From Antilocapra americana (Eukaryota > Chordata > Mammalia > Artiodactyla > Antilocapridae): DNA of 64,000 nucleotides. Positions 58,931-64,000 of this stretch are shown here, piece by piece. A program made the position numbers and the translations under genes. Positions within the stretch are counted from its first letter, which is position 1. Each line of letters begins with the position of its first letter. The notes beneath the pieces were generated by a model. The model was not told the DNA's origin. It searched no databases and worked only from the letters and a program-made list of their open reading frames with translations. The stretch covers positions 310,001 to 374,000 of the forward strand of contig ML664161.1 of assembly GCA_007570785.1 (NCBI GenBank), read 5' to 3'.

Positions 58931-60754
58931 TTCTCATTTTCATTAGTTTTCTGTATTTCCTATTCAAAGTCCATACAATATTGACTGCTTTGTTCTTTCC
59001 TTTTCCACAATAAATGTATTTCCCCTTAAATTTTTCCTCTCCCTGTATTCCCGTGGTTGATTTAGACAGTACTTTATTCTTGTTCTGAACAATCTGTTAT
59101 ATTAAAACTTTGCAATTTCAAAATTTTATTTAACAGATTTTCCCCTGCAAGAAATAATTACCTCATATTACCTACCAGTCAAAATTAGGTAATATTCACA
59201 CAGAAATACCATATAATTCAGCAGTTCTTGAAATTGAACACTCTTTTTAAAGATATTAGTTATGCTAAAATATATTTTATTCAATCCAGTTATAATTATG
59301 AAGTTACTATTTTGTGCTATAGCACAATTTAAATGTTGAAGAACTTATTTTCAAATAGATTCTAAACAATACAGTTCTAAAATTTATAATACCTTTGCCT
59401 GTCTCTGTTGAAGAGTATTCCTCACTTTTGTCTTTATTATACTAAGAAAAGCATTAATATTCATATATTATTTGGTATATGGATTGGTTTATTATCAGTT
59501 TTATTTGTTTCATATAAAATATTTGTGTTTCTACATTCTTCACATTTTCTGAAATGCACTAGTTAACAATGATGTCATGCCACTGCTATAGGGAATCCGA
59601 TATTTTAGAGATATAATTATAATATCAAGATAATCTTATGTTATTTCTTCTTGAAATGCTAACACTGCATTCTATTTTCATTCATTTCCAAAAATTAGAT
59701 TTGAGAAATGAAAGACCAAGATGTATACTATATGTAGAAATGCTGTTGAAAATATCACTGAAAGCCATCATTAACATATAAGGGTATATTTTTGTTAAAG
59801 ACACCAAGTTGAAGCAATTTGCCTTTTTTTTTTTTTGCTAATTTTAATTACTGCCTTTGTGAATTTCTTTAAAACTGCTAATTTTTCAAGTAATGATGTG
59901 TTCAGTAATGGCATTCATCAGGTTGTCATTCATTTTTATGAAGTTAAAACTAATTGGCAATGCTTTCAAGAGCAGCTTGTTAAATTAAAAAAAAAAAAAG
60001 TTTAGATAGATGTGTTAAGAGTTGGGAAAAAGGTCTCAAAGTGCCCAGCAAGACAGATGGTTCAATATAAATTTAAAAAATTGCATGTTTGCCAAGCTGC
60101 ATGCATTGACTTCTGTGTAAAACAAGAAAACAGTAATATATCTTAAATATATCTTTTCTGAAGAAATCAGTGCTTAAGACATGAATTCTGAGTTTCATCA
60201 TTTTTAACAAAAAGTAACATGATAAAAAGTAACATCATAGTAGATCTTTTTGATGGTAAAAGAAGTGTATTCTGAATATTTTACCACATAAATGTTATGT
60301 GGATATCAGGAGGTTCTGAAATATTATATGCAATCATTTCTTAATACTTCACAAATGAGCCTCAACTCTATATTTACAAATTAAATGAATACATACCAAA
60401 TCTATATCACATAACAGGAGTTATATGATATATATATATATGTGAAGAAACACATATCCCTTGTTTCTTCATTTAACTAAAGCCTTTTATAAATGTTACC
60501 CTGTTTTGCCTATTGAAAAAGAGAGATGGGTGTGTCTTTCACAGAGCAGGGCTAGATGAGGTAGGGAGGAACCAGTCCCCCTACTGTTTCTTTTCTCCCT
60601 TGAGTCCACAGTGCCTAAAACAAGCTCAGTTTTCTGATAAAGATTCACTCTGCCATAAATCAATAATAAAAAATTGACCAAAAACTAACAAAAATATTTA
60701 GTTAGAAATTAAGGGATACCTTGCTAGCCAATTCTGAATGATGGTTCTAGAAAG
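58931..60754. other. Unique AT-rich DNA
   Basis: No gene seen. Small tracts include T12 at about 59826-59837, A12 at about 59989-60000 and TA at 60429-60441. The part 59880-60130 is less monotonous than its surroundings and could be a non-coding element, which is listed as a finding. Confidence 0.5.
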
Positions 60755-60925
60755 GTAGTCACTGTTTCAGCAACACTAACTCACCTGAGAACATGTTAGA
60801 AATTCACATTAATGGGCCTCACTCCAAATCTACTGAATGAGAATCTCTGGGACTGGGCCCAGCAATCTGTATTGCAACACACTCTCCAGGTGATTATGAT
60901 ACAAACTAATATTTGAGAGGCATTG
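60755..60925 (+). mobile_element. MER5A-type hAT (Charlie) MITE
   Basis: CACCTGAGAACATGTTAGAA, ATCTACTGAATGAGAATCTC, GGGCCCAGCAATCTGTATTG and CTCCAGGTGATTATGATACA are the successive blocks of MER5A. It is an old, inactive DNA transposon relic. Confidence 0.88.
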
Positions 60926-61414
60926 TCACAGAACACATGAAGCTAAAAAAGGAAATATAAAATTCTAGAAAATAACAAAAAGAATGCAGTCTACTTATAG
61001 AACAGTGGAATTTGTAATGATGTATATGCTTAGATATTTTTGAAAGGTCCAAAATTGATAAGTTAAAGCTATAATTTATATTTTACATATTCAAGGTTAT
61101 TAAAAGGATAATGAGGAGATATCCACATTCTTTTTAGGGGTGCAGCATAACATTATAAACAATATATAAATAGCAGGGTGCATATATATGTGTTTTATAT
61201 TTAATCTGAAAATAAACACTTAAAAGGTTAAATACATAAACAAATGTAAAAAAAATGCCACTTGTTAAAATGGAGCTTGCAGAGACTCAAGACACACATA
61301 GTAAAATTCAATTTTAATTGACTTAATATTTTTGGGTGCCTTTTCTTTGTAATGAAACATTGTAGCAAATGACAGCTCCTGATCCTAGTTACCTGAGAAC
61401 TAGATACTTGAATC
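60926..61414. other. Unique AT-rich DNA
   Basis: Nothing recognised. Confidence 0.5.
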
Positions 61415-62085
61415 AGTCCAGTTTTAGTTCAGTCAGTCAGTTGTGTCCAGCTCTTTGCAACCCCATGGACTGCAGCACACCAGGCTTCCCTGTACATCAC
61501 CAACTTTCAGAGTTTACTCAAACTCACATCCCTTGAGTCGGTGATGCCATCCAACCAACTCATCATCTGTCATCCTCTTCTCATCCTGCCTTCAATCTTT
61601 CCCAGCATCAGGGTCTTTTCACATCAGTCAGTTCTTCACATCAGGTGGCCAAACTATTGGAGTTTCAGCTTAAGTATCAGTCCTTCCAATGAATATTCAG
61701 GACTGATTTGCTTAAGGATGGACTGATTGGCTCTACTGCAGTCCAAGGGACTCTTAAGAGTCTTCTCCAACACCACAGTTGAAAAGCATCAATTGTTCAG
61801 TGCTCAGCTGTCTTTATAGTCCAACTCTCAAATCCATACATGACTACTGAAAAGACCATAGCTTTGACTAGGCGGACCTTTGTTGACAAAGTAATGTCTC
61901 TGCTTTTTAATATGCTGTCTAGGTTGGTCATATCTTTTCTTCCAAGGAGCATGCATCTTTTAATGTCATGGCTACAATCACCATCTGAAGTGATTTTGGA
62001 GCCCCCCAAAAATAAAATCTGTCACCATGTCCACTGTTTCCCCATCTATTTGCCATGAAGTGATGGGACCAGATGCCATGATAAC
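61415..62085 (-). mobile_element. BovB LINE 3' fragment, antisense
   Basis: From TTCAGTCAGTCAGTTGTGTC back to CATGAAGTGATGGGACCAGA TGCCATGAT, about 670 bp. The minus-strand piece 62009-61797 encodes KVRLVKAMVFSVVMYGFESW. It is 5' truncated and inactive; no clear target duplication seen. Confidence 0.92.
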
Positions 62086-64000
62086 CTGAGCATATTCAAG
62101 TCTGTGGATAATCCATGAATCTATGATATTCCTTAATTTTTAGCAGAGAAATAATTTGAAATGAGGATCTGGCTGTAAAATACACATTTTCTGGCTTCAG
62201 AAGAATTTGGCACATTACCAAATATCTTCTTTAAATCTATAATTTATCTGTTATCTATACTTGAAGTTCTGTATACAAAGGCTGCATAGAGTACATTACA
62301 TTAAAAACTAAAAGGTATTTAAAACATAGAGGATAAGTCTTATTTTGCCTCTCAGTAGCCTTTTCCCATTTTTCTTTGATTTGTTTTTGGTACTTAGTTA
62401 CAAAGACTTTAATTATTTAGAGCATAATTATTGTACCAGGAAAATAGCTTTTCCTGGAGAGAGTGAGTGATTGAATGTTACGAATCGTAAATGATCTTTC
62501 AAGTTACAAAATACTTAGAGTATATAATTTAAAATAATGGATAGAGTACAAAAAATTTTAGGAATATAATAAAGTTCCAAGAGGAATTTTTGTGACAGCA
62601 TCATTAATACCAGTTTTGACATATTAAATAGTTAGAAATTCAATGTATTGATAATTCTAAGAACTAGGCACATTCTTGATATAGTTAAAACAATACCTTT
62701 AAAACAAAACCCTAGAGAAATGGAGAATGAGATGGAATTTAAGCTGCTCTTAGATGTATATTTTTTCCTTTGATCTTTATATAATACAGTGTTACATTGC
62801 TAGCACAGTTAATAACATTCATAAAATACAAGAATAACTCATGACTAATTGTATTCTATACTAATCCAGATAAAAAAAACAATTGTGAAGATTAAGAATA
62901 TTTGCCTTTGCTAATATTGATGCAGACTCTATGTAAGTTTAAGTGTACTTAAGTGGTTTAGAGTTAAACTTATTTTATCCAGGTGCTTCTCAAATGAAAT
63001 ATTAAAATTAAATTAGTGGGATCTCTTTATTCAAAAGAAAGTATATAAAGTAGTTATTGAGGGTTTTTTTCCTTTTTTACTATTAAGGATAATCTACTGT
63101 CAAGTTTTCTTCAGGTGTAAATACTATGTAAATATAAGCACTTTTAAAACAAAAAAGTATTAATATTTTGAAAAATAAAGAATATTAGGCAAGGGATAAT
63201 ACGAGAAAAGTATAAAAAATGTATATTTGTATGCAGTTTTAATGCAATATATTTTGTTTTTACAACATACTTGTTTAATATACATATTTGGTTAACTTTA
63301 AAGCATTAAATGTAATTGTACACATATGTACAGGTAAGTATATGTCAATATATGTTTATAAACATATGTAGATATGTATTTAATATGTATATACAAGTTA
63401 TATAACATGTGGAAATTAACATTTCTTCAATAATTCAATATTGAGTTCAATGATATCAATATTTCATAATTATAGCCTATTAATAAAAGCCTATCCATAA
63501 TAAAAAGTTTCCTCATGGCTTACTGAATTAATTTTGCACATTAAGTTCAAGTTAATAGTGAAAATCTAGGTGCCATTTCCCCACAGAGTTAAGCCTCATG
63601 CTCACATCACAGAGAGTAGTAATGGTGCTATTGATGACAGTGGAGTCACTTATTATGACAAATTATTAGCTCTAAAACACCCAGCAAACTGAAATGGCAT
63701 CCTGTCAATTTCTACACTTTAGATACAATCAACAATAGGCTATTACAGCAATAATTAAGCAATAATTCATCACTGAAGTAGTAATGCTATTAAATCTAGA
63801 CAGCAAGGAGAAAGTGATACTATGAGGCTGTAAAATACAATTCTTCAGTTATATTAGGAGTTAAATGTTAGAAGATCAACTAATATAAAGTCAGATAATA
63901 TAATGGGCCACAATTCTTACTTAATGGCAAATAATATACAAAAATATTGGCATGGAAACAACTTACTTATGTTATTATAATCTCTAATGAAAAACTGTAT
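62086..64000. other. Unique AT-rich DNA to window end
   Basis: No gene or clear repeat. Some low-complexity A/T and TATATG stretches occur near 63300-63400. The stretch 63540-63850 has a more balanced composition and is mentioned as a finding. Confidence 0.5.

Overview
The window is mammalian intergenic DNA from a bovid (cattle, sheep, goat or a close relative). The evidence is its repeat content: at least eleven BovB (RTE-type) LINE copies, many tRNA-Glu-headed Bov-tA and Bov-A SINEs, one CHR-type SINE, a young ruminant L1 and several older mammalian L1s. Repeat identifications rest on recognising family sequences by eye, not on a database search. I find no host protein-coding gene, no functional RNA gene, no CRISPR array and no prokaryotic or exogenous viral gene. 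The base composition is AT-rich, and most of what is not repeat looks like ordinary gene-desert sequence.

Layout. 0-1.8 kb: unique. 1.8-6.8 kb: two minus-strand L1s, each disrupted by a BovB, plus one Bov-tA. 7-13.4 kb: a Tigger-type MITE, L1 and BovB pieces, and a plus-strand L1 3' half at 11.9-13.4 kb. 13.5-15.3 kb: an unidentified degenerate tandem repeat (about 355-bp period) with a 45-bp minisatellite. 16.8-19.05 kb: the 5' end of an old L1 whose 5'UTR is built of about 274-bp units. 19.05-29.8 kb: a BovB 3' end, then a nearly full-length but dead plus-strand L1 carrying a 2.1-kb BovB and several SINEs. 30.1-34.7 kb: another old plus-strand L1 carrying SINEs, a twin-primed L1 insertion and a TG microsatellite with an assembly gap. 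35.1-35.4 kb: a dimeric Bov-tA. 35.5-41.6 kb: a near-full-length young minus-strand L1 with an intact 308-residue ORF1 and a broken ORF2. 41.6-51.5 kb: old minus-strand L1s, a nearly full-length BovB with a second BovB nested in it, and further SINEs and MITEs. 51.5-64 kb: mostly unique AT-rich DNA with MER20, MER5A and L2 remnants, a U6 snRNA retropseudogene at 55.5 kb and two more BovBs.

The elements interact only as layers of retrotransposition. L1 machinery explains the SINEs, the U6 pseudogene and the L1 copies, with target-site duplications (TSDs) visible at many edges. The points most worth a second look are insertion events: a BovB with a 5' inversion and matching TSD, an L1 with the same architecture, long or duplicated flanks at two SINEs, a BovB-in-BovB nest without an evident TSD, a U6 copy with an internal A-rich insertion, and the two unusual tandem-repeat regions. 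I did not find a previously undescribed biological system.
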